Source: Thermoanaerobaculia bacterium
GTDB taxonomy: Bacteria; Acidobacteriota; Thermoanaerobaculia; Multivoradales; Multivoraceae
Assembly: GCA_022823665.1 (NCBI GenBank)
Contig: JAJEHN010000013.1
Coordinates: 62,001-126,000, forward strand
Length of the DNA stretch: 64,000 bases
Direction of reading: 5' to 3'
The notes under the pieces were generated by a model. That model worked only from the letters and a program-made list of their open reading frames with translations, searched no databases and was not told where the DNA came from. Position numbers and translations under genes: made by a program. Shown here in pieces: positions 44,083 through 50,915 of this stretch (its first letter is position 1; every line of letters starts with the position of its first letter).

Positions 44083-47000
44083 ATGCCAGAAGCGCAAGGC
44101 GAACACCCCACCGGGACACCTGCCGCCCCCAAACGGCGGCCGGCCCGCCGTCGGCGGCGTCCCCGTCAACGCGGCGGCGCGGGCAAGACGCGCACGGTCG
44201 CGCTTCATCAGCGCAGTGCGTCTCACTTCCGCCCCGAGGACCGCGAACGGGGCAAGGCGGTCTTTTCGGCGGGAAACGTGAAGCTGGAAGTCGACGGCAC
44301 GAGCGCCCGGGCCATCGTCGAAGCGCTGGCGCCCTGCGAAGGCGCCGCCGCGGACGAGCCGGCCGGGAACGACGCCACCACCGTGGAGATCGACTGGTCG
44401 AGGGTTCCCGACGAACGCATTCTCCACGCGGTGTGCGACTGTCCCCAGTTCGCCGGCGGCACGGCCTGCGGACACATCTGGGCGTCACTGCTCGAGCTCG
44501 CCGCGAAGGAGCCGAAGAGCCAGCCAGCCGGATCAGGCCGCGTTTCGCTGCGGAAGACCCGGCCTCCACAGGTCTCCATACCAGGATCGGCATTGAACAC
44601 GATGGACACCCCGACCGCCGCCGCGAGCGCACCTCCCCGCCCTTCCCGGCGCACCCGCAGGAGCCGCAGCCGGCGCCGGAGGCGAACACCGGCAACGACG
44701 AGCTGGAGGTCGGTCGTCGACGCCGTTCGCGAGGACATCGAGCAGCAGGGCATTCCCGAAAAGACCTCCGCGGCAAGGCACGGAGAGCCCGAGATCCGGT
44801 TCCTGATCAACGCGGCGACGAGCCGCACCGCCGGCGGGCTGATGATCGACATCTTCGGCCGCAAGAGGAATCCGCAAGGCGAGCTCGGCAAACTGAAGCG
44901 TCTCAATATCGACCACGCCAAAGTCGAGGAACTGCTTGGCCTGAACTCGCTTGACGCCGACGCCTCGCCGACGAACGGAGCGTCCCCTGCCGCGGAGCCG
45001 GCGATGGTTACCGCGCTGCCGCCCGAGGCGCCGCAACGCCAGGGGCGCAAGCGGAAGGCCGGGCGCGGCCGACCACCGGGGCGCCCCCAGATCCAGCGCG
45101 TCTTCGTGCCCCTGAACTGGGTCGATCACCTTCTGCCCCGCCTCAGCTCGAGCGACCAGCTCTTCTGGTGGGACGGCCGCTCTCTCGCCAACCTGCACCC
45201 GGTGAGCTTCGACGACGGCGCACCCTGGCGCCTCACCCTGCAACTGGAGATCGCCGCCGCCAGCCGTATCCGGCTCCGCGGGCTGCTCAAGCGCGGCGAG
45301 GAGACGACACCTCTCAGCCGCGCGGCCCTGGTGCTGCCGTTCTCCAGGGGCAACGGCGTCACTCCCGGCGCGGAGGCAAGCGATGCAGGCAACACCCTGC
45401 TGCTGCTGGACAACTCGATCGGCCGCCTCCACCTCGAACCGCAGCGCGACCAGCCCTGGTACTCCCTGCTCGGCGCCAGCGGCGATCTGGTCATCCCGGA
45501 CGAAGACCTGGAAGCGGCAGTGACCAGCCTCCTGGAGCTGCCCGCCCTGCCCCCTCTGGAGCTTCCGGAAGAGGTCTACCTCTCCGAGGAGTCCCCGGTC
45601 CCCCAGCCACGGCTGGCGCTCGAGCCGGAGGACGCACCGGAGTGGATGAATCCCCAGCTCGAGGCCCGCCTCTCCTTCGGCTACGGCAGCCTGACCGTCG
45701 ACGCCGGCGATCCGAGGTCGGCGGTGGTCGACTGGGAGGAGCATCGCTTCGTCCGGCGCGACCAGCAAGTCGAACAGGACGCGCTTGTCCGTCTCCTCGA
45801 GCTCGGTCTGAAGCCGGTCGCATCCAAGGCCGGTCACAGCCTGGAGCTCGAGCCGCGCGACCTGCCCGCGGTCGCCGAACCGCTGCTGACGGAGGGATGG
45901 GAGGTCGAAGCCCACGGCGCCTCGATCCGACCGCCGAATCCGCCGGCGTTGCGTATCGAGAGCGGCGTCGACTGGTTCGAGCTCAGCGGCCAGATCGACT
46001 TTGGCGAAGACCAGATCGAGTTCTCGGAGATCCTGTCGGCGATCTCGGAAGGCCGGCGATCGGTCGAGCTGGACGACGGATCGAAGGGACTCCTGCCGGC
46101 GGCCTGGGTCGAGAACTACGGCTCGCTCAGCCAGCTCGCCCAGGCCTCGAGCGAAGAAGGACTGCGCTTCCTGCCCTCGCAGGCCTTGCTGGTCGACGCC
46201 CTGCTGGCGGTGACGCCGCCGGTGAACGTCAGCAAGACCTTTGCCGAGCTGCGCGAGAAACTGAGCACCTTCTCGTCGATCAAGCCGAAGAAAGAGCCGC
46301 GCAGCTTCGTCGGCACGCTCCGCAACTACCAGCGCCTCGGCCTGGGCTGGCTGTGCTTCCTGCGCGAGTTCGGTCTCGGCGGCGTGCTGGCGGACGACAT
46401 GGGGCTGGGCAAGACGATCCAGGCGCTGGCCGTGCTCCGCATGTACCGCACCGCCTCCCGGACGACGAAGCTGCCCTACCTCGTCGTCGCGCCGCGCAGC
46501 CTCGTGTACAACTGGATCGACGAGGCAGCCCGCTTCACACCGGATCTCAAGGTGCTGGAGTACGCGGGTCGCGACCGCGAGGAGCTGCGGGACGAACTCA
46601 CTTCGGCCGACCTGGTCGTCACGACCTACGGCACCGTCCGCCGCGACATCGGCTATCTCGCGACCGTCGACTTCGACACCGTGATCCTCGACGAGGCCCA
46701 GGCGATCAAGAACGCGACCTCGCAGACCGCCAAGGCCTGCCGCCTGCTGACCGGCAAGCACCGCCTGGCCCTCACCGGCACCCCGATCGAGAACCACCTG
46801 GGCGAACTCGGCTCGATCTTCGAGTTCCTCAACCCGGGTCTGCTCGGCCGGCTGCCGGCGCTGGACGTGCTCGCCGGCGGCCGCGCGCCAAGCGAACAGG
46901 AACTCGCCCTCGTCGCCAAGGGCCTGCGGCCCTTCATCCTCCGCCGCAGCAAGCGGGAGGTGCTCCCGGACCTGCCGGAGAAGACCGAGCAGATCCTGCA

Positions 47001-47697
47001 GTGCACCCTGAACCCGAAGCAGCAGGAGATCTACGACCAGCTCCGGGCCGGGTACCGCGACAGCCTGCTGAAGCAGGTCGAGGACAAGGGGGTCGGCGGG
47101 TCGGCGATGCAGGTCCTCGAGGCGCTGCTCCGCCTGCGGCAGGTCGCCTGCCATCCGGGCCTCATCGACGAGTCCTGGAACGAGGCCGGCAGCGCCAAGC
47201 TCGAGTCGCTGTTCGAGCAGGTGTCCGAGGTGCTCGCCGAAGGGCACAAGTGCCTCGTGTTCTCCCAGTTCACGTCGCTGCTGGCCTACGTACGGAGCCA
47301 CTTCGAGGAGCAGGGCGTCCCCTACGCCTACCTCGACGGCCAGACCAGGAACCGCGGCGAGGTGGTCGATCACTTCCAGAGCGACCCGGACACGAACATC
47401 TTCCTGATCAGCCTGAAGGCGGGCGGCGTCGGCCTGAACCTGACCGCCGCCGGCTACGTCTTCCTGCTCGACCCCTGGTGGAACCCGGCCGTCGAGGCGC
47501 AGGCCATCGACCGCACCCACCGCATAGGCCAGACCCAGCCCGTCTTTGCCTATCGCCTGATCGCCCGGGACACCGTGGAAGAGAAGATGCTGGAACTCCA
47601 GCGCTCGAAGCGGCAGATCGCCGACGCGATCCTCGAAGGCGGCGGATCGTCCCTGCGGGATCTCACCGCCGACGATCTGCGGCTCCTGCTGAGCTAG
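44083..47697 (+). CDS. SWIM zinc-finger/SNF2-family helicase
   Basis: 1204 residues from the ATG at 44083; a GTG at 44053 is the alternative. A basic N-terminus (RPARRRRRPRQR) precedes a SWIM zinc finger with CDCPQFAGGTACGH near residue 120. A second basic segment (RSRRRRRTPATT) and an SNF2 auxiliary region with an Arg-rich KRKAGRGRPPGRPQ hook lie before the ATPase. Motor motifs are DDMGLGKTIQAL near residue 772, DEAQAIKN near 870, LTGTPIENHLGELGS, and in the C-terminal half SLKAGGVGLNLTAAGYVF and DRTHRIGQTQPVFAYR. These enzymes translocate on DNA and remodel nucleoprotein, and bacterial ones act in repair, transcription recycling or defence. It has its own promoter and terminator, so it is separate from the peptide cluster. 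Confidence 0.92.
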   Translation: MPEAQGEHPTGTPAAPKRRPARRRRRPRQRGGAGKTRTVALHQRSASHFRPEDRERGKAVFSAGNVKLEVDGTSARAIVEALAPCEGAAADEPAGNDATTVEIDWSRVPDERILHAVCDCPQFAGGTACGHIWASLLELAAKEPKSQPAGSGRVSLRKTRPPQVSIPGSALNTMDTPTAAASAPPRPSRRTRRSRSRRRRRTPATTSWRSVVDAVREDIEQQGIPEKTSAARHGEPEIRFLINAATSRTAGGLMIDIFGRKRNPQGELGKLKRLNIDHAKVEELLGLNSLDADASPTNGASPAAEPAMVTALPPEAPQRQGRKRKAGRGRPPGRPQIQRVFVPLNWVDHLLPRLSSSDQLFWWDGRSLANLHPVSFDDGAPWRLTLQLEIAAASRIRLRGLLKRGEETTPLSRAALVLPFSRGNGVTPGAEASDAGNTLLLLDNSIGRLHLEPQRDQPWYSLLGASGDLVIPDEDLEAAVTSLLELPALPPLELPEEVYLSEESPVPQPRLALEPEDAPEWMNPQLEARLSFGYGSLTVDAGDPRSAVVDWEEHRFVRRDQQVEQDALVRLLELGLKPVASKAGHSLELEPRDLPAVAEPLLTEGWEVEAHGASIRPPNPPALRIESGVDWFELSGQIDFGEDQIEFSEILSAISEGRRSVELDDGSKGLLPAAWVENYGSLSQLAQASSEEGLRFLPSQALLVDALLAVTPPVNVSKTFAELREKLSTFSSIKPKKEPRSFVGTLRNYQRLGLGWLCFLREFGLGGVLADDMGLGKTIQALAVLRMYRTASRTTKLPYLVVAPRSLVYNWIDEAARFTPDLKVLEYAGRDREELRDELTSADLVVTTYGTVRRDIGYLATVDFDTVILDEAQAIKNATSQTAKACRLLTGKHRLALTGTPIENHLGELGSIFEFLNPGLLGRLPALDVLAGGRAPSEQELALVAKGLRPFILRRSKREVLPDLPEKTEQILQCTLNPKQQEIYDQLRAGYRDSLLKQVEDKGVGGSAMQVLEALLRLRQVACHPGLIDESWNEAGSAKLESLFEQVSEVLAEGHKCLVFSQFTSLLAYVRSHFEEQGVPYAYLDGQTRNRGEVVDHFQSDPDTNIFLISLKAGGVGLNLTAAGYVFLLDPWWNPAVEAQAIDRTHRIGQTQPVFAYRLIARDTVEEKMLELQRSKRQIADAILEGGGSSLRDLTADDLRLLLS

Positions 47698-47789
47698 AGC
47701 CGGACGCCGGGCGGGCGTCCGCACCGCCGCCGCCGCGCTGGCGCCGCGGCGGCGTCGACGACATCTGAGCCGGTTCGTCCGGCTGCTCC

Positions 47790-47832
47790 GAAGGGCCTTC
47801 GGAACCGTCAATCGGTTCCGAGGGCCCTTTTG
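47790..47832 (+). terminator. Rho-independent terminator after the helicase
   Basis: GAAGGGCCTTCGGAACCG (47790-47807) pairs with CGGTTCCGAGGGCCCTTT (47813-47830) with one G-T and one end mismatch, giving a stem of about 17 bp and a TCAAT loop, followed by a short T-run (CCCTTTTGCG). It lies 93 bases after the helicase stop and 94 bases before the first small gene of the peptide cluster. It is the clearest intrinsic terminator in the window. Confidence 0.85.
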
Positions 47833-47925
47833 CGTCTTAGTCGATACACGCGGCCGCTGAACCCACGGCCACCGACAACGACCCGGCCGTCCGGCCGTCA
47901 CGAACGGAACTACTGGAGCTGGACG

Positions 47926-48147
47926 ATGACGTCCCCGAACCTCACTTCGAACCTCCGCCAACCGCGAACCAGGCCGCGCGCCGGCTATCGGCTGCGCGGA
48001 TGGAACCCCCGACTCTCCCAGCCTCCGGCCAGCGCCCTCGAAGCACGCCTGAACCGTGCGTTTCACATGCTCGACGCCCCGTCGGCGCCACTGGTCTCCA
48101 TGCTGCACAGCCGGGCCGCCGGCCCGGCGGGAAGGCGGCGGCGATGA
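47926..48147 (+). CDS. Arg-rich 73-residue peptide, coupled to the thioredoxin-like gene
   Basis: 73 residues from an ATG after GGAGCTGGACG. The sequence is basic with 15 arginines, including RQPRTRPRAGYRLRGW and a terminal RRRR, plus a possible helix LEARLNRAFHML. There is no signal peptide, cysteine or GG leader. Its stop overlaps the next start in ATGA form, which supports real translation, and it is the first gene after the helicase terminator. It could be a regulator or nucleic-acid-binding leader protein, a precursor peptide, or only a translated leader that tunes the following gene. I do not recognise a family. Confidence is limited by its small size and by the high GC content. Confidence 0.5.
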   Translation: MTSPNLTSNLRQPRTRPRAGYRLRGWNPRLSQPPASALEARLNRAFHMLDAPSAPLVSMLHSRAAGPAGRRRR

Positions 48148-48647
48148 ACCGGCGCCGCCTGGCCATCGCCGCCGTCGTCGTGGCCGTTCTCGCCCCCGTC
48201 GGCGGTCTCCTCTGGTTCGAGTCCGGAATCCGCGCCCGGCAAGCCCAGCGCCCGGAAGTCGGCGCGACGTTCCCCGCGCTGCCGGGCCTCGCGGACGGCG
48301 AGACCCTGCCGGCCGCTCCGGGACGGCTGCGGGTAGTCACGTTCGCCAGGGCCGGCTGCGGCAACTGCGACCGCACGATCACCACCCTGCGCCGCCTGAA
48401 CCGGACCGAAGACCCGGCCTTCGACCTGATCGCGGTCGTCGCCGGCGCCAATGAGCCGGAAGCGAATGGCGACGGCCTTCTCGCCATCGCCGACCCGGAC
48501 GCCTCCGTCTCGACGCGCTTCGGCGTGGTCCACGTGCCGCTCGTCTTCCTGGTCGACGAACAGTCCCGAGTCCTCGCAGTCGCCACCGGCGAACGTCCGG
48601 AGACCGCCTGGCGCGCTTTTCTGGAGTCCGGAACCGATGCGCTCTGA
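48144..48647 (+). CDS. Membrane-anchored thioredoxin-fold protein with CxxC site
   Basis: 167 residues. The N-terminus (MNRRRLAIAAVVVAVLAPVG) is a basic-then-hydrophobic anchor or uncleaved signal. The thioredoxin fold begins with VGATFPALPGLADGE, the redox motif is RAGCGNCDRTI (Cys72 and Cys75) and the cis-Pro loop is GVVHVPLVFLVDE near residue 130, as in TlpA/ResA/redoxin proteins. It should sit on the outer face of the inner membrane and reduce, form or isomerise disulfides. It lies between a small peptide gene and a C39 peptidase in an overlapping unit, just upstream of peptides with paired cysteines, so these are its likely substrates. Confidence 0.82.
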   Translation: MNRRRLAIAAVVVAVLAPVGGLLWFESGIRARQAQRPEVGATFPALPGLADGETLPAAPGRLRVVTFARAGCGNCDRTITTLRRLNRTEDPAFDLIAVVAGANEPEANGDGLLAIADPDASVSTRFGVVHVPLVFLVDEQSRVLAVATGERPETAWRAFLESGTDAL

Positions 48648-49239
48648 GCGATTCCGGATCCGTCCCCCGCACGCGGCGGCCGCCGGCCTGCTGGTTGCGG
48701 CCGGTCTCGTGACGGTCGCGGCCCGGGTGCTGGGGCCGACCATGGACCGCCTCGCCTGGGCCGCCGCGCTCGACCCATCGGCGCCCGCCCCGGGCGAGGT
48801 GGTCCGCCAGCAGAGGCGCTCCGACTGCGGTCCGGCGGCCCTGAAGATGGTCCTGGACCACTGGGGCATCCAGGACGTGACGCTCGCCGAGCTAGAGATC
48901 GCGACCGGAACCGGACCGGACGGCACCAGCCTCCTGGCGCTCAAGAAAGCCGCCGAGGAACGGGGCGTGACGAGCCAGGGGCTCCGGCTTCCGGTCCATC
49001 GGCTCCGCGAGATCCCCCTCCCCGCGATCGCCCATGTTCACGGCGACCACTTCGTCGTCATCCGCAGCACCGGCGACGAACTCGTCATCGACGACCCCTC
49101 TCTGGGCCGGCTGCGCATGAGCTCCCGCGCCTTCGCCCGCTCCTGGGACGGCGTCGTTCTGAGCTTCACCGGCGGCCCTCCACAGATTCCGCGGACGGTA
49201 CGAAACCCGTCCGTTTCACCCGCAACTCACAACCCTTGA
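48637..49239 (+). CDS. Membrane-anchored stand-alone C39 peptidase
   Basis: 200 residues, start overlapping the thioredoxin-like stop by 11 bases. One N-terminal membrane helix (AAAAGLLVAAGLVTVAARVL, about residues 15-36) with basic residues before it predicts the catalytic part on the periplasmic side. The C39 domain has RQQRRSDCGPAALKMVLDHW with Cys64 and the preceding Gln of the oxyanion hole, HVHGDHFVVI with His138 and VIDDPSLG with Asp152/153. These are the full catalytic set. C39 enzymes cut double-glycine leaders from bacteriocins, usually as an N-terminal domain of an ABC exporter; here the domain is free and is followed by peptide genes. It is the best indicator of the cluster's function. 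Confidence 0.88.
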   Translation: MRSERFRIRPPHAAAAGLLVAAGLVTVAARVLGPTMDRLAWAAALDPSAPAPGEVVRQQRRSDCGPAALKMVLDHWGIQDVTLAELEIATGTGPDGTSLLALKKAAEERGVTSQGLRLPVHRLREIPLPAIAHVHGDHFVVIRSTGDELVIDDPSLGRLRMSSRAFARSWDGVVLSFTGGPPQIPRTVRNPSVSPATHNP

Positions 49240-49254
49240 AGGAGATACTCCTCT

Positions 49255-49587
49255 ATGAAACTCCGCATTCTCTTTGTTTCCGCCCTCTTCCTGTTCCTCG
49301 CCGGCGCGGCACTGGCCGTTCCGACCATCGGCGAACCGACCGTTCCCGACGGAGCCGAACTCCTGGCCGCGTGGGACCTGGAATCGGCCGCAGCGCCGAC
49401 TTCGGCCGGCTACACGCTCGCCCCGCCGATCGCCGCGCCCGAACCGACCGAGCTGGCGGTCTACTCGCCCTGCGGTTGCACGCCGATTCCCGGCTGTCCG
49501 TTGCCGATTCCCTGGCCCACGCCCGGTCCCGGGTTCCCGTTCCCGTTCCCGCTGCCCGGTCCGTGCACGTGTCCGCTGCCGTTCTAG
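49255..49587 (+). CDS. Secreted Cys- and Pro-rich small protein
   Basis: 110 residues from an ATG ten bases after GAAGGAG. A Sec signal peptide ends near residue 20 (LAGAALAVP). The middle is Ala/Pro/Glu-rich. The last ~40 residues carry five cysteines in the order SPCGC, IPGC, then a Pro/Phe/Trp stretch (PIPWPTPGPGFPFPFP) and GPCTCPLPF at the very end. I know no family with this tail. It could be a disulfide-knotted or proline-rich secreted peptide, a structural surface protein, or a partner of the two-Cys peptides. It follows the C39 peptidase by 15 bases. Other frames in this interval lack signal peptide and ribosome site. Confidence 0.72.
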   Translation: MKLRILFVSALFLFLAGAALAVPTIGEPTVPDGAELLAAWDLESAAAPTSAGYTLAPPIAAPEPTELAVYSPCGCTPIPGCPLPIPWPTPGPGFPFPFPLPGPCTCPLPF

Positions 49588-49624
49588 TGCAGATGGCACG
49601 CACGTTCCTCGAAGGAAGACCGAC

Positions 49625-49810
49625 ATGAACACCGCTTCAACCCTGATCGCGATCCTTCCCGACGCCGACATGGCGACCGTAACCGGCGGAGTCGACTGGG
49701 TCGTCTCCGGGCCTTGCTGGTGGACCGCGACCGCGATCGCCGCTGTTGTTCCCTGGGGTGGCATCGCCGCTTACTTGTTCGCCTTTTACTGTCTGATTCC
49801 CGTCCCCTGA
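49625..49810 (+). CDS. Putative bacteriocin-like peptide with double-glycine leader
   Basis: 61 residues from an ATG behind GGAAGACCGAC. The first 22 residues fit a double-glycine leader: in ILPDADMATVTGG the Gly pair is at -1/-2, Val at -4, Met at -7, Asp at -8 and Leu at -12, matching the usual pattern of such leaders. The predicted core is 39 residues, strongly hydrophobic, with three tryptophans early (VDWVVSGPCWW), Cys31 and Cys56, and a GG in the middle (PWGGIAA). Its size, leader and Cys pair fit class II bacteriocins or related signalling peptides of Gram-negative bacteria. The C39 peptidase 0.4 kb upstream is the expected processing enzyme. Confidence 0.7.
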   Translation: MNTASTLIAILPDADMATVTGGVDWVVSGPCWWTATAIAAVVPWGGIAAYLFAFYCLIPVP

Positions 49811-49858
49811 ACCACCACGAACGATTCGTTCACATCTGAACCGAAAGGAACCCGACTC

Positions 49859-50179
49859 ATGACAACGACCCTTCTAGCCGTCGTGACGGGCGCTGCGCTG
49901 TCGGTCAGCGCAGCCGTTCCGCCACCCGATTCCCTTTCTCACCCGGCCGTCAACCCGGACCTGCGCCCGGCAGCGTCCGTTCACGAACCCTCCATTGAAC
50001 TCGACCCCCGTTCCCTGCCCGACCGGGTTCTGGCGCAGACAGTGGGAACGGGCCCCACTTCCGACTTCCTCTGCGGAGCGGCCGCGGGAGCCGGTTTCGC
50101 CCTCACGCTGAGCGGCGTCGGGACGATCCCGGGCGTACTGCTGGGCGGCGCCGGCATGGCCTGCGCCATGTTCTTCTGA
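49859..50179 (+). CDS. Small secreted two-cysteine, glycine-rich peptide
   Basis: 106 residues from an ATG nine bases after GAAAGGAAC. The N-terminus (LLAVVTGAALSVSAAV) is signal-like but lacks basic residues. A Pro/Asp-rich pro-region of about 40 residues leads to PDRVLAQTVGTG near residue 55-65, which resembles the leader end of the two sister peptides. The C-terminal part is Gly/Ala-rich and hydrophobic with Cys72 and Cys102 (FLCGAAAGAGFAL, GGAGMACAMFF). The hydrophobic Gly-rich core with one Cys pair is shared with the 50250 gene. A pore-forming bacteriocin-like peptide is the best guess; no homologue is recognised. Confidence 0.65.
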   Translation: MTTTLLAVVTGAALSVSAAVPPPDSLSHPAVNPDLRPAASVHEPSIELDPRSLPDRVLAQTVGTGPTSDFLCGAAAGAGFALTLSGVGTIPGVLLGGAGMACAMFF

Positions 50180-50249
50180 GCTCAGCCACTCGACGCAACC
50201 AGTCAGTCAACCAATCAACCCAAACCACTTGATCCTAGAAAGGAACGAC

Positions 50250-50546
50250 ATGTCCAGGAAAACACTAGCCACAGTTCTCCTCATCACTCTCGCGTTCGCC
50301 CTCGCTCCAACGGCAGGAGCCAGCAGCGCTCCCGACTTCCCGGTCCCCGACCGCGGCTACCCGGCCGAAGCCGGGCAAGCCGATGACCTCGTCCTCGCGG
50401 CGGCGATCGGCGGAACGAAGTGGAGTTGCGTCGGCGGAGTCCTCGCCTTCAGCTTCGTCGCCCTCGGAGTCGGAGCTGCCACCGGCGGCGCCGGTCTAGC
50501 CATCGCCGGAGCCTACGCGCCAGTTGCCCTCGTCTTCTGCTCCTAG
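50250..50546 (+). CDS. Small secreted two-cysteine, glycine-rich peptide
   Basis: 98 residues; the ATG at 50250 follows GAAAGGAACGAC, while a TTG seven codons earlier precedes that ribosome site. A Sec signal (MSRKTLATVLLITLAFALAP) ends near residue 24. The pro-region is Pro/Asp-rich (APDFPVPDRGYPAEAG) and ends in DDLVLAAAIGG at residues 45-55. The core is Gly/Ala/Val-rich with Cys60 and Cys97, one residue before the end. Together with the 49625 and 49859 products it forms a set of three divergent peptides with the same plan: leader, a D-rich stretch before GG or GTG, a short gap, Cys, a hydrophobic helix-like stretch, Cys. No homologue is recognised. Confidence 0.66.
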   Translation: MSRKTLATVLLITLAFALAPTAGASSAPDFPVPDRGYPAEAGQADDLVLAAAIGGTKWSCVGGVLAFSFVALGVGAATGGAGLAIAGAYAPVALVFCS

Positions 50547-50575
50547 GCCCATTCAAGCCCAATAGCACACGTCAA

Positions 50576-50660
50576 TAGAGAGTTCGATGGCCACGAGGAG
50601 TCAGGAGTGCCCCTCGCCGGGCGGGCCGCCCACGTCTCCTGCGTGGCCATCGTCTCTCTA
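50576..50660 (+). other. Long RNA hairpin at the end of the peptide genes
   Basis: TAGAGAG, CGATGGCCACG and AGGAG in 50576-50600 pair in order with AGGAG, CGTGGCCATCG and CTCTCTA complements in 50636-50660, giving 23 base pairs broken by two small bulges. A GC-rich inner part (CGGGCGGGCCGCC) can fold further. It starts 30 bases after the last peptide stop. No T-run follows, so it may be an mRNA-stabilising or processing structure that sets peptide mRNA apart from the transporter mRNA, or an imperfect terminator. Confidence 0.6.
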
Positions 50661-50672
50661 CTCCGCAGAGAT

Positions 50673-50880
50673 GTTTGACGGACGCCATCCCGGCGCGCTA
50701 GCGTCCGCCCGTTGGTTGTCAGAGGCGCAGTGGGCCTGCGAGCCGGACCCCCTGCCATGCTTGGCCAGTGCCCCTGGGCCTAGGGTCGCTCCCTTCGTCA
50801 GGCGAAGCGGTGGGGGGTCTCGTCGCTCCTCTGCAAGGCGGCCAGCACGGCCCGCCGCCAGTCCTGGTGTCGGCCTTCCC
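50673..50880 (+). repeat. Diverged ~200-bp repeat, copy A (upstream of transporter block)
   Basis: Copy A shares ordered words with copy B at 54918: GTTTGACGGAC, CCGTTGGTTGTC, GTGGGCCTGCGAGCCGG, CCTGCC, GGGTCGCTCCC, and CTGTGCA/CTCTGCA followed by GGCG-CCA. The two are in direct orientation. This 370-base gene-free gap (50547-50915) holds the hairpin and this repeat and no convincing gene. Read backwards, both copies also share a short peptide-like pattern (GPCW-PC, GSDP, RLAGP), but with no start or ribosome site, so I treat it as DNA-level similarity. Confidence 0.65.
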
Positions 50881-50915
50881 CATCGCGAGAGCCGGACAGT
50901 GACCCCAAGGACTCC

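Noticed and set aside
44533..48108. Very long open frame (1191 residues) on the reverse strand opposite the helicase
   Set aside because: It is a codon-position shadow in GC-rich DNA; the forward frame has clear SWIM and SNF2 motifs and its own promoter and terminator.
49236..49628. Alternative frame across the Cys/Pro-rich small protein
   Set aside because: Its ATG lies at the ribosome site of the 49255 gene and the product is Arg/Pro-rich shadow sequence without a signal peptide.
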